A program made the translations under genes and the position numbers. Below the pieces are notes generated by a model. The model worked only from the letters and a program-made list of their open reading frames with translations, did no database searches and was not told the origin of the DNA. Below, one piece after another: positions 14,110 to 15,667 of a stretch of DNA of 15,667 nucleotides. The stretch's first letter is position 1; each line of letters opens with the position of its first letter. Source of the DNA: an uncultured Desulfobacteraceae bacterium (GTDB taxonomy: Bacteria > Desulfobacterota > Desulfobacteria > Desulfobacterales > UBA2174); the NCBI GenBank assembly GCA_937982505.1, contig CALJLV010000092.1, positions 1-15,667 of the forward strand, written 5' to 3'.

Positions 14110-15356
14110 CAGCGCCCTTTCAGCACGTGGGCGTCCCAACCCTTTTCCAGCCGCACCAGCAGGTCGGCGGGCAGCTCGGGCAGGCGGCGGGCCTCCAGCT
14201 CGGCCTGGGGCAAGGTGGCGGGTCCCCGGGCGATGGCGTCCTGGAAGCGTTTTTGCCAGGCAGGATCCAGCCGGACGGTGTCGATGGCCGGCAGATCGCC
14301 CCAGACCCGGGGGTCGGCCTTCTGGAGCTGGGCCTCGGGGGAGAGGAGAAAATCGGCCACCACCATGGCCCCGGCGCGGTGGGCGGCGTTGAAGGGGATG
14401 GCCACGAAATGGGTGTTGGCGATGGTCCCCTCCTCGAAGACGAAGGTGCGCACAGTGGGCGGAAAGAGCCCGTCGATGACGTTGCGCGAGGCGTCGGCCG
14501 GGTGGTACGAGAAGGCGAAATCGATCTCCCCGTCGGCAAAGAGGGTATTGAGGCGCACCGGCGATTCGGGGTAGGTCTTGCCCTCGCGCCAGAGAAACGG
14601 CGCCAGGTCTCGCAGAAGGGCGTAGGTCCGGCTGGCGGCGGCCTCGAAGTCGGCCTGCCGGTAGGCGTCCTGCCAGGGATCGGGGACGCCGGCCACGTGG
14701 TAGAAGATGTGGCGCACGAAGACCGAGCCGGTGAAATCCGGCGGGGCCGGGTAGGCGAAGCGGCCCGGGTTGCGGCGGATCCAGTCGAGCAGGGCGGCCA
14801 CGGTGCGCGGCGGCGACGGCGTGCGGGCGCTGTCGTGGATCATCACCACCTGGGCGCTGCCCCAGGGCGACTCCCAGCCGTCCACCGGGGTGCCGAAATC
14901 ATGGTGCACCGAGGGCCGGCGCCAGTCAACCAACTCCTGGTGGGGCAGCCGTTGGGCAAAGGGGCCGAAGAGCAGGTCGTTGTGGCGCGCGGTGCGGAAG
15001 TTCTCCCCGTTGATCCACATCAGGTCCACCCCGCCGCCGTCCGTCTTGCCGGCCTGGCGCTCGATCACCAGCTTGCCCACCACCTCGGCGATGTCCTGCA
15101 CCGGCACCTGGCGCAGGGTGATCCCGTAGCGCTGGCGCACCTGGTCGGCGATGAACCCGTTGACCAGGGCGTTGACCGCCGGTGAGCCGCCCCACATGTA
15201 CCAGTCCACCGTCTGTCCCCGGGCCGCGGCCACGACCGCCGGCCACTCGGCGCCGAGCAGGGGATCGGCCGCCAAAGCCGGTCCGCCGGCAACCAGGGCC
15301 GTCAGCAGGCAGGAAAGCAACACCCATCGGTAGGGAAATCCGAATCTTGCACGCAT
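14109..15356 (-). CDS. ynjB: YnjB-like ABC transporter substrate-binding protein
   Basis: This 415-residue periplasmic binding protein has a signal peptide: basic start, then WVLLSCLLTALVAGGPALA, with cleavage near residue 29 or 30. It matches E. coli YnjB (COG4134) from memory at several places: TVDWYMWGGSPAVNALV, GVDLMWINGENFRTA, GWESPWGSAQVV, PPDFTGSVFVRH, PFLWREGKTYPESPVRLN, and near the end FLLSPEAQLQKADPRVWG. That is a strong whole-length resemblance. The substrate of the Ynj system is not established; a link to sulfur compounds has been guessed from ynjE in E. coli, but nothing here tests it. GGAG stands 9 bases before ATG 15356, so the start is firm. It is the first gene of a tightly overlapping four-gene operon. 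Confidence 0.93.
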   Translation of the reverse strand: MRARFGFPYRWVLLSCLLTALVAGGPALAADPLLGAEWPAVVAAARGQTVDWYMWGGSPAVNALVNGFIADQVRQRYGITLRQVPVQDIAEVVGKLVIERQAGKTDGGGVDLMWINGENFRTARHNDLLFGPFAQRLPHQELVDWRRPSVHHDFGTPVDGWESPWGSAQVVMIHDSARTPSPPRTVAALLDWIRRNPGRFAYPAPPDFTGSVFVRHIFYHVAGVPDPWQDAYRQADFEAAASRTYALLRDLAPFLWREGKTYPESPVRLNTLFADGEIDFAFSYHPADASRNVIDGLFPPTVRTFVFEEGTIANTHFVAIPFNAAHRAGAMVVADFLLSPEAQLQKADPRVWGDLPAIDTVRLDPAWQKRFQDAIARGPATLPQAELEARRLPELPADLLVRLEKGWDAHVLKGR

Positions 15357-15608
15357 CGTGCGTTTCTCCGTCTAGGCGCCGTTCCATCGCCAGCCGCGCC
15401 GGATTTGAGCAAACTTCAAAAACTTTCGGGCATCATGGCGCGGATGTCAAGTCGGTGGGCGGTGGTTCTGATCGAGACCAAGGTTTTCAGAAAGAGATGC
15501 CTCGCTTCGCCCGGGATGATAATTCGGGGCTTTTGACGAACGCATCATGGCTTGACTCTCACTAAAGAAAAGGCTTCTACACCATCACCAAGGGTCATTG
15601 TGTCCTGA
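15357..15608. other. Leader/intergenic region upstream of the ABC operon
   Basis: No gene is supported. The stretch holds a dispersed repeat at 15494-15522 and, on the minus strand, a TTGACA at 15450-15445 that could be a -35 box, though no convincing -10 follows at the normal spacing. I looked for a thiamine-type or other riboswitch core before the YnjB-like gene and saw none. Confidence 0.4.
15494..15522 (+). repeat. Dispersed repeat copy, opposite orientation to the 8661-8689 copy
   Basis: This 29-base unit matches the minus strand of 8661-8689 with five substitutions: GAGAT and CGGGATGA are identical, and the middle keeps the CCT, GCT and CGC blocks. It lies in the leader of the ABC operon. 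The flank CCCGGGATGATAATTCGGGG contains a short CCCG/CGGG inverted repeat. Confidence 0.6.
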
Positions 15609-15667
15609 TTAACGTAAGCGTTCGGCCAACCGCACCCCTGTCCTCTGGGCGGCGGCCGCGTCCGGCT
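15609..15667 (-). CDS. Possible C-terminal end of an unidentified minus-strand gene
   Basis: One minus-strand frame is open from the window edge to a TAA at 15611-15609 and reads as a plausible protein tail ending in GVRLAERLR. With only 18 residues it cannot be identified and may be chance. If real, its gene runs in the same direction as the ABC operon and ends about 250 bases before it. Confidence 0.25.
   Translation of the reverse strand, partial: PDAAAAQRTGVRLAERLR

Noticed and set aside
14127..15185. Plus-strand open frame of 352 codons opposite the binding protein
   Set aside because: Antisense shadow of a protein with strong YnjB resemblance.
15357..15608. Riboswitch (for example thiamine-type) upstream of the ABC operon
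   Set aside because: No CTGAGA or other conserved core was found on the minus strand.

Overview
This 15.7 kb window is GC-rich, double-membrane bacterial chromosome. The clues to a Gram-negative are an outer-membrane TonB-dependent receptor, a periplasmic binding protein and several exported proteins. The gene set (a fused TVP38/FAD oxidoreductase, DUF3047, a ChaN-like protein beside an M1 peptidase, and the DUF2064/TIGR04283 glycosyltransferase pair) together with GTCATTCC-type dispersed repeats suggests a Desulfobacterota ('deltaproteobacterial') relative. That placement is inference, because no rRNA or other phylogenetic marker is present.

Layout. (1) 1-559, plus strand: the C-terminal end of a TonB-dependent receptor, then a short perfect hairpin and an exported DUF3047 protein (640-1407). 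(2) 1562-3727, minus strand: a membrane TVP38/DedA-like domain fused to a mercuric-reductase-like FAD disulfide oxidoreductase. Its leader carries overlapping, mutually exclusive hairpins. (3) 3950-7542, plus strand: a GNAT acetyltransferase, an exported M1-type zinc metallopeptidase with an unassigned C-terminal domain, and an exported ChaN/DUF399 protein. (4) 7576-11117, minus strand: a phosphotransferase with an altered catalytic loop, a DUF2064 (TIGR04282) transferase and a TIGR04283 glycosyltransferase, the last two overlapping by 4 bases; then a diacylglycerol-kinase-family lipid kinase after a repeat-rich gap. (5) 11346-15356, minus strand: a four-gene ABC importer in the order binding protein, permease, permease, ATPase, with 1- or 4-base overlaps at every junction and an intrinsic terminator at the end. 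Its binding protein resembles E. coli YnjB. (6) 15357-15667: a leader or intergenic stretch with a repeat copy and possibly the tail of another minus-strand gene.

How the genes may work together. The M1 peptidase and ChaN genes sit 31 bases apart and both products are exported, so an envelope function such as peptide or haem handling is plausible. The phosphotransferase-DUF2064-glycosyltransferase cluster looks like a small sugar/glycoconjugate pathway; the TIGR names link the last two to arsenosugar synthesis, but no arsenic gene is seen here. The ABC system is a complete importer of unknown substrate.

The most unusual items are the repeat-derived C-terminus of the TIGR04283 glycosyltransferase, the N-x-E replacement of the usual H-x-D catalytic loop in the phosphotransferase, and the four-segment alternating hairpin leader of the fused oxidoreductase. 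I found no CRISPR array, tRNA, rRNA, transposase, phage or defence system, and nothing I would claim as a wholly new system.
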